Below are positions 41,901 through 50,700 of a DNA stretch of 64,000 nt, piece after piece. Origin of the DNA: Trachythela sp. YZ-2020. Taxonomy: Eukaryota; Cnidaria; Anthozoa; Malacalcyonacea; Clavulariidae. Position numbers and translations under genes: made by a program. Under the pieces are notes generated by a model. It did not search any database. It had not been told where the DNA came from and saw only the letters and a list, made by a program, of their open reading frames with translations. Every line of letters starts with the position of its first letter. Position 1 is the first letter of the stretch. The stretch is from positions 62,001-126,000 of the forward strand of contig JADLSH010000149.1 in NCBI GenBank assembly GCA_016169945.1, written 5' to 3'.

Positions 41901-42559
41901 CTTTTTTGTAGTTTGCTGCATTTATCAATTTAATCAAACTTCCTTTACTTTGTTTGACATTCTACCACTTCCCTTATTAATATTCCTGACCTCCCCGACA
42001 GAATAAATTATGAAAAAGGCGGGAAATAACAGTCTGCTCTTTTATATTAGGTGACTTACATTTATTATGTTGAAAATTGGAGGAAGTAATCGTTTGGGTA
42101 ATCGATACCTCGATACCTTTACGAAAAAGTAATCGGTATCGTATCGAATCCGATACTGGTGGTATCGCCCATCACTAGCTTTGGGATTATGATAGATATG
42201 ATACTCCTATATAGTAAATACGTATTGCATTCACTCCCCCCGTCCACGCTACAGTGTGGTATACAGACTGTACACTTAGGATTATTTCACGGTTATAAAG
42301 TACACTTCATTTACTACAATGCTTACTTTTTCTTTTCTTTTCTCTGCAGCCATTGCTGGTGCTTAAGCAGACGTTTTCGTTTTCTCTTCGACAGCGTTTC
42401 TCCTGTCACTTCGCTGCTCGCTGACAGTGGCCGAACATCATCGACACTAGGATTTGAATGAGTCGAAATTGTTTTAATTTCTTGGTTTGTATTGAAGTCT
42501 TGTCCATTTTCTGAAACTGTATGTTTCAATTCGCTATTAGTGCTTGTTAAATCGCCCAT
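23768..42559 (-). CDS. TRMT10A: tRNA (guanine-9-N1)-methyltransferase, TRMT10A/Trm10 family
   Basis: Nine exons: 42559-42327, 40323-40261, 39167-39077, 32090-32019, 31252-31178, 30553-30466, 29753-29695, 28220-28115, 23913-23768. They encode about 310 aa (human TRMT10A is about 339). Every junction is GT-AG with matching phase (2,2,0,0,0,1,0,1). Order: basic N-terminal region (SKRKRKRLLKHQQW), then the SPOUT methyltransferase fold: VKIVIDMSFEAFM, CYAVNRKA, LYLTSFGG, VVYLTSDSDNVL, the signature IIGGLVDHNHHK, HAQLPIKNFI, and LTVNHVFEIMLKYLETKDW. An acidic C-terminus follows, with TAG at 23768-23770. The enzyme uses S-adenosylmethionine to methylate N1 of guanosine 9 in tRNAs, in nucleus and cytosol. 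Introns 3 and 8 carry large retroelements. TRMT10A rather than 10B or 10C is judged from domain order and length. Confidence 0.93.
24125..24240 (+). repeat. SINE family B head fragment
   Basis: TTTCACCTCTGTTACTGGGG, then GTTCGATTC (B-box-like), then CTCCTGTAGTAGCACT. It matches the 48183-48345 copy. Confidence 0.65.
24470..24800. repeat. unclassified repeat with GGCCCCCCA runs
   Basis: Repeated GGCCCCCCACT words within intron 8 of TRMT10A. It looks like the interior of a G-rich MITE of the kind common in this window, but terminal repeats were not identified. Confidence 0.35.
25020..26245 (-). mobile_element. CR1/Jockey-type LINE, reverse transcriptase part, broken
   Basis: Two minus-strand frames form one reverse transcriptase region. 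At 26087-25407, LFNKYFVSIFT, NKAQGPDGIPARLL and VENYRPISLLSLISKVLE are visible. At 25420-25088 are ACQHGFVPAKSRVTQL and LYLDLSKAFDKVSH. A frameshift near 25410 separates them. Past 25088 a stop falls where PQGS is expected, with SILGPLLFLLY still readable after it. The catalytic YADD part and 3' end are missing. It abuts the Penelope-like element on the other strand and lies in intron 8 of TRMT10A. Confidence 0.82.
27481..27565. repeat. small fold-back insertion carrying TTAGGG units
   Basis: AATTCCGTGTCCAGCAAA and its near complement TTTGCTGGACATGGAATT flank a core with GTTAGGGTTAGGGTTT. It interrupts the 3' region of the Penelope-like element. Confidence 0.5.
27855..27900 (+). ncRNA. decayed hammerhead-like motif at Penelope 3' end
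   Basis: A GAAC/GTTC outer stem, a GATGT/ACATC stem, and the GAAACGTC box are present. The first core strand reads TTGAAAA rather than CTGANGA, so catalysis is not expected. Confidence 0.35.
28115..28220 (-). CDS. TRMT10A: TRMT10A exon 8
   Basis: Encodes NHAQLPIKNFIKLQSRTVLT and VNH, with the conserved asparagine-histidine region of the knot. The start of this exon (GLCHRIAVENHV) is less like relatives. Donor GTAAGT, phase 1. Confidence 0.9.
28327..28503. mobile_element. fold-back MITE
   Basis: GTTTTATTATTATATGGCAA at the left against TGCCATATAATAAAC at the right. A second hairpin (AATATTAAACC through CGGTCAATACGGCAAGACC) lies at 28540-28615. Confidence 0.55.
28818..28985. mobile_element. 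fold-back MITE with long stem
   Basis: The inner stem (GGCGGTTGACTGCTGTGTAA / complement at 28918-28940) and outer stem (GTGGTGCCAGTGT / ACACTGGCACGGGTGGCAC) pair around a 30-base loop. Confidence 0.65.
29031..29080 (-). repeat. Penelope-tail motif, decayed
   Basis: On minus: CAGACGAAGGGCTTTCGATC, then TAAACGTCGAAG, a variant of the CTGACGA...GAAACGTC tail of the 51180-51703 element with both core boxes altered. Confidence 0.5.
29284..29505. mobile_element. MITE with GGACCATTCCCCTATTA termini
   Basis: Inverted repeats of about 35 bp (GGACCATTCCCCTATTA, then ACTAACTTTTGAAC) at both ends; about 222 bp overall. Confidence 0.75.
29695..29753 (-). CDS. TRMT10A: TRMT10A exon 7 (signature motif)
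   Basis: 20 codons including AYIIGGLVDHNHHK, the most diagnostic Trm10 motif, in the SAM-binding knot. Acceptor TTTCTCAG, donor GTGAGT. Confidence 0.92.
29915..30278. mobile_element. PIF/Harbinger-type MITE, 364 bp
   Basis: The ends GGGACCGGTCATTATTTATG are inverted and flanked by TTA (29912-29914, 30279-30281). The interior has repeated GGTGGGGTAA words. Confidence 0.85.
30466..30553 (-). CDS. TRMT10A: TRMT10A exon 6
   Basis: Encodes FKKDDVVYLTSDSDNVLE, the strand and loop preceding the cofactor-binding part. Donor GTTTGT, phase 1. Confidence 0.88.
30770..31030. mobile_element. probable MITE with TAATCTCTCTAATAAGCCCC-like end
   Basis: CTCTAATAAGCCCCC at the left and GGGGGCTTAATAAAT plus AGATTACAGTA at the right are partly inverted. 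The interior repeats GGGGGCTTATT. Confidence 0.5.
31178..31252 (-). CDS. TRMT10A: TRMT10A exon 5
   Basis: 25 codons with LYLTSFGGNIQAI and KEYKNWD. Acceptor GTATTAG, donor GTAAGTA. Confidence 0.88.
31418..31617. repeat. fold-back of SINE family C
   Basis: A minus-strand tRNA-like head (GGCAGGAATCGAACCTGTGG) lies between two inverted copies of the family tail (GTAGATAGAATATTTGAACG / complement). Together they form a 200-base hairpin in intron 4 of TRMT10A. Confidence 0.6.
32019..32090 (-). CDS. TRMT10A: TRMT10A exon 4
   Basis: 24 codons, SIKKLLKQVKSCYAVNRKAS, matching the helix after the first strand. Acceptor CTATTTTTAG, donor GTAAAA, phase 0. Confidence 0.88.
32593..32755 (+). mobile_element. 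truncated copy of the 23198-23511 hAT-like MITE
   Basis: CAGGGATGGATTTACTGCGG, then TTGGATTTGACAGGGCATT and AAGCCATTGATGGGT are shared; the right terminus is missing. Confidence 0.7.
33462..33966 (+). other. possible nested reading frames with a coding-like repeat
   Basis: A frame from 33462 to 33713 (MVKTTLNVLLQ...) is followed by TTTTTTTTAG, which looks like a splice acceptor. A second frame to 33966 then encodes an imperfect repeat of NNIDLPI, VEAQ and VAE words (tandem DNA units of about 40-50 bp). It lies on the plus strand inside TRMT10A intron 3. I do not recognise the family. It may be a small nested gene or just an expanded repeat. Confidence 0.25.
34795..35960 (-). repeat. GACTTG/GACTCGG repeat, relative of the CAAGTC arrays
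   Basis: Two clusters (34800-34965 and 35840-35950) of GGACTTGGACTCGG-type units bracket about 870 bases of ordinary sequence. The left cluster starts AGTGTTGTAGTACTCGAGTC, like the terminus of the hAT-like element at 3420-11590. This is probably a second, opposite-oriented family member. Confidence 0.6.
36033..36200 (+). repeat. 5' LTR of gypsy relic
   Basis: 168 bp, with AATAAAAGC and GGATATAAAAACGTAGGCGT (TATA-like promoter) shared with the 3' LTR. Confidence 0.85.
36621..37155 (+). pseudogene. gag-like remnant of gypsy relic
   Basis: Frames at 36621-36908 (N-terminal coiled segment) and 36949-37155 (GWDEAEKAAFIETSLKGMA, then LVAALASRFG, typical of Ty3/gypsy capsid) are separated by stops. 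Confidence 0.7.
38571..38774 (+). repeat. 3' LTR of gypsy relic
   Basis: 204 bp. It is longer than the 5' LTR because AATAGTTAACTTGTTTGTAA is tandemly duplicated and a GTAGCTATGCTAGGC stretch is inserted. Confidence 0.85.
39077..39167 (-). CDS. TRMT10A: TRMT10A exon 3
   Basis: Encodes LPVKIVIDMSFEAFMDET, the first strand of the methyltransferase domain. The acceptor CTTCAAG is chosen over the CTCTAG 8 bases earlier because only it preserves the frame. Donor GTAAGC. Confidence 0.87.
39576..39660 (-). repeat. SINE family C tail fragment
   Basis: GTTAGTAGATGGAATACTCG, then TTTATATACACTTTTTAGACC, like the tail of the 31418-31617 copy. Confidence 0.5.
40261..40323 (-). CDS. TRMT10A: TRMT10A exon 2
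   Basis: 63 bases, basic coiled segment LERKERIKRAKEEGLPGPKP. Acceptor TTTAAG, donor GTGTAAGT; phase 2 in and out. Confidence 0.85.
41070..41378 (-). repeat. SINE family A copy
   Basis: TTCAGCTCACTCCCCGTTGG at the left (tail) through GACGACTGCGCCA at the right (head). It lies in TRMT10A intron 1. Confidence 0.85.
41732..42177. mobile_element. hAT-like MITE with TAGTGATGGGCGAT termini, 446 bp
   Basis: The inverted ends TAGTGATGGGCGAT(TA) are flanked by the 8-bp direct repeat GCTTTGGG (41724-41731, 42178-42185). Subterminal GGTATCGATACC-type inverted words are present. It lies in TRMT10A intron 1, 150 bases from exon 1. A fragment of the same family is at 57769-57850. Confidence 0.88.
42327..42559 (-). 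CDS. TRMT10A: TRMT10A exon 1
   Basis: ATG at 42557-42559. Encodes a polar N-terminus and the lysine/arginine-rich SKRKRKRLLKHQQW segment seen in TRMT10A. Donor GTAAGC (42321-42326), phase 2. Confidence 0.88.
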
Positions 42560-43068
42560 ACTTAGTTCTTAAAACATTAAATTTTACTCGAAATTTTATG
42601 TTCTTTTAAAGTGCATGTTGACAGTTCACAGTTTATATAAAATCAGGGGGGTGGTCGACGTTTTATACCAAAATGTAACTGGTGGAAAACGCGCACATGC
42701 GGACACGCGGACATGCGGACACGCGACTACAAAAAATTATCATTTATTTATCTTTAACGTCAAGATGTTCAAAGAACAAAGCCATACAGTTCATATATTT
42801 GTCCATATAATATATATGTGTTCCTCTTTAACGTGAAGATGTTCAACAGAACAAAGCAAAACGCTTTTCTGTAATTAAGTACACACATAGAGGAACATTT
42901 TTTTTTGCTTTCGTGCCAAGGTTTTAAATGTGTGGCAATAATACATAAAATCTGAAGAGCAACACTCGGAACAACACTCAAATACTTTCAACTTACAGAA
43001 TATAAATAGTCCCGAGAATAACGGTTTTGATTACATTTTTGTGCTAACGTAACGAATGAGATATAGCA

Positions 43069-43965
43069 CTATGTATGCAAAAGTAATCCCAGGTTTCGCT
43101 GAATATGTTGATAATGCTCTGGACTCAGAAATTCCTTCATTACATTTGGGACAATGCAATGGATTCGAGGATCAAAAACGGGCTGTTTGAGCCGAACACA
43201 TCTTACACACAGGTAAACGTTCCCAGGTCTTGTGTGTATCTCGTCTGCGTGAATGTATTGTCGTTGCATGAAAGAAACTATGACGAGATCTCCTGGAGGG
43301 TCACAAATCAAACCAGACGGCTTAAGCGAGTTCCCACAACCAAAGCATGTTGAAGTAAGTGGAGGACAAAAATGTAAGGAGTGTAGAATGAAACTGTTAG
43401 GTGTCGGAGACGGGTACGGTGGCTTTGCATTGGCTAGGATTGCACTTGGCAGCATTGCATGTGGTTGGTGAGGTAAAAGGCTTGGTGTAAACATGGATGG
43501 TAAAGGAAAACTAATCTGATTGTTATTTTGCTGTCCAAGGTTTGATGATGAGATAGCTTGCAAATTTGCAATTGAAGTGGGTTGATTTAATTGACCAGTA
43601 AGAGAGATAGTGGTTCACTGTGGTTGGTGTTAACTGATCAGCAAGTGCGGGAAAAATTGATCATTTTGAGCTGGTTGCGCTGAATTGAAACTGATGGTTG
43701 CGTCTTTTTCTGTCTTTTTCTGAGCGATACTTCTCCTTTCCGTCCTCGACCTTTTGGCATCCCAAATGAGATGGCTCGGCTGTAGTTAATGCCTCCTGTC
43801 TTGCGCTTCGTCGCTACGAACCAACGAAGACAATTTGGAAGCGTCGACATCTTCCAACAAGCAGCGAGAATATGGGCGCAAATTCCTTCGAACAGATAAC
43901 CAGGACAATTCTTATCGCATTCACACTTTCCATTAGGATGTATATTCACTGTATGAGGTTGATGG
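43069..43965 (-). pseudogene. C-terminal part of a SWIM zinc-finger protein, probably transposon-derived
   Basis: From 43965 down: a CxCx(n)CxH zinc motif of SWIM type (CECDKNCPGYLFEGICAHIL), a basic GRGRKG linker, then a stop or shift near 43640. A second frame (43563-43069) carries CFGCGNSLKPSG, PPGDLVIVSF and GNVYLCVRCV. This combination recurs in many uncharacterised cnidarian and mollusc proteins related to Mutator-like transposases, from memory. The N-terminal part is cut off by the Penelope fragment on the plus strand that starts at about 43966. Confidence 0.55.
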
Positions 43966-44500
43966 GGATTGTGCAGCTGCAGGCAAAAAAACAACTGCCC
44001 ACTGAAGGGGGACTGTTTGGCTAAGAACGTGGTATACCAGGCTTCAATTAAAACCAACAACAAAGTAGAAACATACATCGGCCTTACAGCAGACCATTTT
44101 AAATCCAGATACAATAATCATACGTGTTCATTTAGGAATGAGACTAAAAGAAACGCGACAGAATTGAGTAAACACATCTGGTTATTAAGGGATTCAAACA
44201 CCGAATTTGAATTAGAATGGAAAGTAATGGCCCGTGCCAACTCTTATTCAAACATTGTTAAAAGGTGTAATTTATGCACAATGGAAAAATACTTTATTCT
44301 ATGCAAACCAGAAACATGTACATTAAACAAAAGGAACGAATTAGCTAGCGCATGCCGGCATGCAAATAAATACGTAGTTAGAAACTTTTAAATCTCCTTA
44401 ATGAACGGTATATAAGATCTCTGGGATATGATATTTGTACACCTGAAGAGAGAGGATCTGGACATCCTCTCGAAACAGAACTGTAGTGTTTTTAATATTT
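43966..44500 (+). mobile_element. Penelope-like element, 5'-truncated: GIY-YIG endonuclease and 3' tail
   Basis: A 141-codon frame ending at 44391 encodes the C-terminal endonuclease. It has zinc cysteines (CSCRQKNNCPLKGDC), the GIY-YIG core (VYQASI...ETYIGLT), FKSRYNNHTCSFRN, and the final RCNLCTMEK / LNKRNELASACRH region. The reverse transcriptase is absent, consistent with 5' truncation on insertion. The tail contains a hammerhead ribozyme fold. It interrupts the minus-strand SWIM-type fragment. Confidence 0.85.
44438..44489 (+). ncRNA. hammerhead ribozyme (type I, short stem III)
   Basis: Core strand CTGAAGA (44443-44449). Stem II GAGAGGA/TCCTCTC (44450-44456 with 44465-44471). Second core GAAA (44472-44475). 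Stem III ACAG/CTGT with an AA loop (44475-44484). Cleavage nucleotide A at 44485. Stem I ACAC/GTGT (44439-44442 with 44486-44489). All invariant core bases are present. Hammerheads with very short stem III are known from Penelope-like elements and are thought to process their transcripts. Confidence 0.8.
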
Positions 44501-44679
44501 TTATGTTTCAATCTTAGTTTTTAACTTTCAACAGCCTATATATATATATATATTCTGAAGACAAGTCTGTGAAGTTGGATATAATAGTTCATTTTTTAAT
44601 TATTTGCGTGTCCGCATGTCCGCGTGTCAGCCTGATAGAAGCTCGATCCAGGTACTATATTTTCAGATCAGTGGTGTCA

Positions 44680-44985
44680 GCATGTCCGCGTTTTCCACCT
44701 AACCGATTGTTGAAGTACAAAAACGTTTTTGATTGGCTGAATAGCGTGCTCAATAACTCGATTGAGCACGCTAAAAAAGCGCGGGAATTTAACAGCAGAA
44801 ATTAAACTTGTTTTCACGCTATTTTTGTGTTGTTTATATATTATAAAAGAATTTTTTCATGGTTTTTGGGGGAGCACTCAAGCGCTAGAGTTGGTCTCGG
44901 TTAGCGCCTCGACCAACTCTTACGCTTTTTCTTGCTCTCTCAACTTCCCGCGTGCTCAATAATTCGATTGAGCATGGACGCTAAA
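44680..44985. repeat. inverted words GCGTGCTCAATAA-TCGATTGAGCACG
   Basis: A short palindrome, GTGCTCAATAACTCGATTGAGCAC, is split across 44749-44772 and recurs at about 44951-44975, bracketing 180 bases. It may mark the ends of a small element. Confidence 0.4.
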
Positions 44986-45237
44986 CTGGCCAAGAAAAAA
45001 TTCGTAAGTTTAGATCTAATTTTCAGTTTCCCAAAGGTTTGCCCAAGCTGCAGGTTTATGTTAATTTATACAAAAGAGGCCACGCCTGGACGTTGGGTGC
45101 TCCCAGTCGATCAGCAAGTGCCCCTGGGTAAGCGAGGAGCCAAAGATGATGTATTTGAGCGATTGTTACAAATTCTGGGCATATCAGCTATTCGCTCTGG
45201 ACACGATAATATAAAAACAGAAAATCTGCATCTTTGA
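44974..45237 (+). CDS. unrecognised open frame
   Basis: ATG at 44974; the peptide includes FPKVCPSCRFMLIYTKEATP, VDQQVPLGKRGAKDDVFERL and an isoleucine-rich end. A CxxC pair and the even composition look more protein-like than neighbouring frames. A ribosomal start or splice structure cannot be set, and no family is recognised. It could be part of a transposon. Confidence 0.25.
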   Translation: MDAKLAKKKFVSLDLIFSFPKVCPSCRFMLIYTKEATPGRWVLPVDQQVPLGKRGAKDDVFERLLQILGISAIRSGHDNIKTENLHL

Positions 45238-46386
45238 ACTATGTGGCGTCATAGCGTACGATATGAAAAAATAATAGCTCATACTACGACGTCATGCCTA
45301 ACACGAGCAAAAACAATATGTCGTGGTTTTCAGCCGTTTGCAGACTTAGGGGATGCAGAATTTAAAAGAAAAGCATATTTGAAAGAAAAGAGTACATATT
45401 TCTTGCAAATGGCAATAAGAACTCGTCATTAATACTTTGAATTTAACCCACAGATGCGAATGTCTTTTATATCTTCTCATGATAAACAATAAGCTGAATT
45501 GATAATTTTTATCCTTCATATCATGTTCAACCTCATTCAATAATTGTTATTTATGCAATGGTTTTATAAGTGGCACGTACTGTATATGATAGGTATTCTA
45601 TAGCATCATTTGCTTGGTCCCATGTCTACTAGTGCATTGGAAGATCATCGCTTTTTCCAACACCATATATAGACTGCGCGACAACATCTTGATATGCGCG
45701 ACAACATCTTGCTCGTCTGTATGGGGCTTAATTAATACCTTTAGACTCACAAATAAGTGAAATAACGAAGAACTGACAATCCAATAACAGCTTGATGAAA
45801 AATACTTGCAAAATGTATTTTAACAATGGTATTAAAAACCTATACACCAAATACAAAATTATTCTCATATATATTCATAACCTTCTATAAGGTCATGTTA
45901 AACAATAGATAACAACTTAAATAATTATTAGTCTAAATTTCCGCTCCTAATTGTTGAGTGGTCTGTCGTTTCCAATCCCTCAACAGTTTCGTCGGTCTAA
46001 GTCCCAGACTTTCAGAGGAGCTCGCTCCATTATGAGTGCTCTGGGCAGAACACGCGATTTCCCGCGCTGTGGAAGCCAGTATTTTCAAGGACAATTCCAC
46101 ATGTCTGGATACAAAAAGAAGAAAATGAGACATTACACGAATATAAGCAATGGTCTTCATTAATGGGGGTCTTTAGATGATAGTTTACAGCTGTAAAATT
46201 ATTCAAGCCTATTGTCAGCTGTCAGTAAAATATTTTGTAAGACGTCAGTTCCAAATTGCTATTTCATCGTTTGTCAGCTATTTGTTCAGATATTTTACCA
46301 GTTATTAGAAAAATACGAGAAATGGAAGCAGTTAGTTATCTCAATTCAGAAACTCATAAGCATTACTTGTTAACATATAAACATAA

Positions 46387-46596
46387 ACATATACACGTAC
46401 ACGTACACGTACACGTACACGTACACGTACACGTACACGTACACGTACACGTACACGTACACGTACACGTACACGTACACGTACACGTACACGTACACGT
46501 ACACGTACACGTACACGTACACGTACACGTACACGTACACGTACACGTACACGTACACGTACACGTACACGTACACGTACACGTACACGTACACAT
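46387..46596. repeat. (ACGTAC)n / (CACGTA)n satellite, about 35 copies
   Basis: An almost perfect hexamer array of about 210 bases. It is its own near reverse complement (ACGT core), so it can form hairpins. Open frames through it (HVHV, TCTC, YVYV) are artefacts. Confidence 0.95.
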
Positions 46597-47550
46597 TATT
46601 GCGTTCGACGAAGGAGAACGTTTCCTAATCGTGACGTCACGGCTGGATTCGGCGGGGGGGGGGTCTTGTATACTGTACAGATTTTTGTGAAAATAAAAGC
46701 AATTAAATGGTAGTAAATATATACATTCCCATATACAATGAGTAATTTCATAAAAATAGGGTTTGTGTGTGGTATACTAGATACAGGTGGGCTTATATAT
46801 TGGGGGGGTGCATATTTTAATTGACAATGATCTGATAGTAATGGTGGGCCTATACACAGGGTGTTATTTTCATTGGGGGGGGGGGTTAATTAGTGGTTTA
46901 CGAACAAATGACAATGCAAGAAGACATTAAAGTTATCTGTGCCACTCCATCAATTTGTTTCGATATTGTAGATAAGAACCTGCAATTTAATAAGATATAC
47001 TTCAACCTGGGGGTACCCACCCCCTAACCTGGGGGTACCCGCCCCCTCCAAGTTTGGTTATCCAGCAACAGTCAGTACTGTTAATCCAGTTGCATGTAGT
47101 CAAGTTTGTGAGAAAACTAACAAGGGAGATTGAGCAAGTGACATCTGGGTTCCTTACAGTATATTCCTGCTTCTCATATCCACATTGCACGAGTGAAGAT
47201 AGAACTCAATTTTCTCGAAGTAAGACAAATCGAACGCACTTCACTAATCTAAGATTATTACTAGTATATACATTATATATATCATCTTAACCCAACCAGT
47301 CTCAAAACATAATCTCAACCTTATCACACTTAAATGCAATTTCTATTTTTTAATTGTGGGCCCTTCAGATAGAGGAATGGGGCACATTGTCCCCTTTGCT
47401 CCATCCTTGGCAACATGTATAATTTATGCTTGTATAATTTATGTATAATTTATACCATTATATAATTTAATGCATGTATAATTTATGCTTGAATACTTGC
47501 AGTCTCAAAGTGCCTTTATTTTAAGGTATGAAATTACAAAGTTGACTTAC

Positions 47551-47787
47551 CATACACCTAAAGCAGTCAGCATGCCATTTCTGATTGACGGCCTCCATCC
47601 AACGATCTCCCGCCCTGATAATCTGTTTACAGGAGTAACATTTCACACAGAATAATTCTTTATAATCTTGACTGCAATATGGGTCGCCATTTTCCACGTG
47701 GAAACCTTCACCTGCTAACTGTTTACCACAGTGATTGCACGTGAAGTGTTCTTGATGGTAGACCTTGCCTAACGCTTTCACACTCAC
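47551..47787 (-). CDS. PDZ-LIM gene, LIM2 and first half of LIM3
   Basis: LIM2 (HQEHFTCNHCGKQL, PYCSQDY) is complete. LIM3 begins CYSCKQIIRAGDRWMEAVNQ and reaches WHADCFRCM before donor GTAAGT. Reading on into the intron gives a stop after ten residues and an incomplete zinc site. Confidence 0.92.
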
Positions 47788-50700
47788 CTATACGGGAAAA
47801 AAGGTTTTTGTAGATTTCGAGCGAAAATTATATACATATTTCAGACCTAATTTAACCAGGAGCAGTTGCGAAAAGTGCAACTATAGGCCCTCAGGCAGGA
47901 ATTGAACCAGCGGTCCTAAAAATATTTGATTGCAGACCCACAATGAAATCGCCCCGCTCTAACCTAACTTCCTTCCTGTCACATGTAAACGGGACCCTGA
48001 TTAAGTTACTGTTTATGAGCGCGACTTAGGCTCGTTTTATACGTCGAATTTTGGTCGCGTTGAATGCAATTAAGACAATAGATAATGAGATGATAAACCT
48101 CATTAATTAAGCTTCATTATCTATTGTTTGAATTGCATTCGACGCGACCGAAATTCGACGTATAAAACGGGCCATAAAGGGCCAAGGTGCCTTTCACCTC
48201 TGTGACGGCCGGATTCGATTCCTGAAATATGCAATTGTCTGATTACGATTTCGCCAAACACAGGTTTCCTCTGGGTACTGGCCGGTGTCCTCCTGTCATA
48301 TACTGTTTCCCTGTAGTAACACTGTACCTCCAAACGATTGCACACACTAGAATTATTAGGTAGAACAATAGAGGTGTAAATATAGATAGTTTACATGCAG
48401 TGGTGTAGAAGGGGAGGGCGCTTGGAGGCGGAGTCACCTTCCTCAAAGCTATGGGGGGGGGGGAGCTGAGCCCCCCCCTTCTTTTTTGCAAGAATGCTTG
48501 AAAATATATAATTTTTTCATAGTTTTCATTCTCCAAGCATCACTATATGACTATTTCAGGCATGAATATCGTATAAATATGCGATCATGGGATTTGGGTG
48601 GTTACTTACGATGTCATCCATTCTCGAATGTTTTCACTCTCGGTAACATGCTCGTCTAAAGAGCCCCCCTGGTTATGCATTTAGTTCTATAGCACTGTTT
48701 GCAGGATAGTTTACGAGGAAACAGAAGGGTAAAATTAGAGGCACCTTCTCACATGCGTCAGATGCAAAAAAATATATTCACATAACTGTATATTTCTAGA
48801 ACTGATTACAGGTTGGTCGCAGGAGTGAAAAGCACATTAACAAACCACTGCATGTGCCACCAATTAAAAATTAAAACACATCCCACAATGTTTCATAGAT
48901 CAAAGTATGCTTGTATGGCAGGATAAACAGCTTTCAAAGACATAATTTTACCTCAGAATTCTTCTCGTAAACATTTGATGATGACACTGTGATCATAGAA
49001 ACATTCATAGTGTAAACCATTCACCATTGGCAAACGATCCTTGTAAACCAGCGAGTAAAATTCAGCCTTATAAACTAACGTTAAATTGAAAATAAATATG
49101 AATCTTAACTTACCCCAATGATAGCCTGATTGCAAGAGGCGCACTTAGGAGCAAATCTTTGATTATAACAATTCTCACAATACATATCACCTCCCTCTTC
49201 AACGAACCCAATGTTCTGTAACGATTTTTGACAGCCACCACAGCGGAAATGGTCTGGATGCCAGTTTCGACCAAGAGCACTTACAAACGGTCCCCTAGAA
49301 AAAATATAACGTATTCAGGCGGTGTTGCACTTTGCAACTGGTCTAGCAACTTCCCTTGCAACACAAGTTGCACGTAAAATTACTAGGTGTAACAATGGAT
49401 TATAAAAACACTTGAATCCTGGCATACTACATGCACGAGAAACTCTGATAATCGAACTGTACGTTGATGTGAGATTTTAGATGGAAATCTCTAGCGTAAA
49501 TAATACAAAGCATTTGCAAAAAATGCAGCTATAGGCACTCTGGCAGGAATTAAACCCGCGGCTCTTAGTTTTCAGAGCGCTGCACAGGAATCGAGGGGGC
49601 TAGATTTGCTATACGTCGACTCCCATTTTTCTTAAATTAAAATTAATTTTAAGATCTCATTTTTTTCTAAAATGTGAGTGAGAGTATACCGTACTTTAAG
49701 AAAATTGATCTGCACATCTAAATAATGCGAGTCGACATGTGGCATGTCTACCAGAGGGCCTATATAGTTGTATTTTTCGCAACTGCTCCTGGCTAGGTCT
49801 AAAATATGCATACAATATTCTCTCGAAGTTTCCATCTACAAAAACCCCTCAACGTTCTGTTACACTTATCAACTTGTCTTGTAGCAGAACTGTGAGACAA
49901 GTTGTATGGTGTAAAACACCATTGTATTTCGCCATATACTAACAGAAACACTCGGGTCAAACGTCTGTGTATTGGCTTATATTCGAAAGACTGTAAATAG
50001 TACTGTATGAACGAAGCTCCAGAAAATTGAAGAAAATTGCGAATGGGTAAACTCAGTATAACTTCTTCTTCTCACATGGAAGATACCACTAATCTTAAAA
50101 GAAGACTGGATAACGCAATCTATATTGTTCACTGGTGCACGGAAAATGAAGCCAGTTGAACATTGCTAGACAATAGAAATCCGCCACTACTAAGGGGCCA
50201 AATATACAGGAAAATTGTCTCTATTTCTTTTTCAAACGTTTTCGAACTTCTCAAGCAATTCCACCATTATGTGCTAAACGTGTTGCCAGTTGGTCCCTTA
50301 GTAATGGGTGACTTCCGGCTTCAGTGGAAGACACGGTGAACTTCCCTTCCTTACAAATTTAACCGTTTCCTTAGAGTAAGCGCTTTTCCCGTATCAATCA
50401 CTGATCAGCGGTATCAAGTCACATTATTTTGGCAGAATTTCCCCCGCCATTTTCATATACTCGCGCGTGCGTTTGACGTTTGACCGCGGTGTTTCATATT
50501 CTTCAAATATAAAGACGTATTATGGTAAGTCATCTGTCCTCCGCAGAATCGTTTCACGATTTAGACATGGGAGCACGCCAGAAATAACTTAGATATACTA
50601 ACAAATTTACTCATCTTTATAAAAGATCCTTTCATTCATAATTCATATAATTTGGTTCTAAGTTCATGTTACGCACACAATAGGGTTAGGGATTGGGTCG

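Noticed and set aside
43969..44391. GIY-YIG protein as a host nuclease gene
   Set aside because: Its zinc and core motifs are those of Penelope-type endonucleases, it is truncated at its 5' side and is followed by a ribozyme-bearing tail.
46256..46690. HVHVHV, TCTCTC and YVYVYV frames
   Set aside because: Translations of the ACGTAC satellite.
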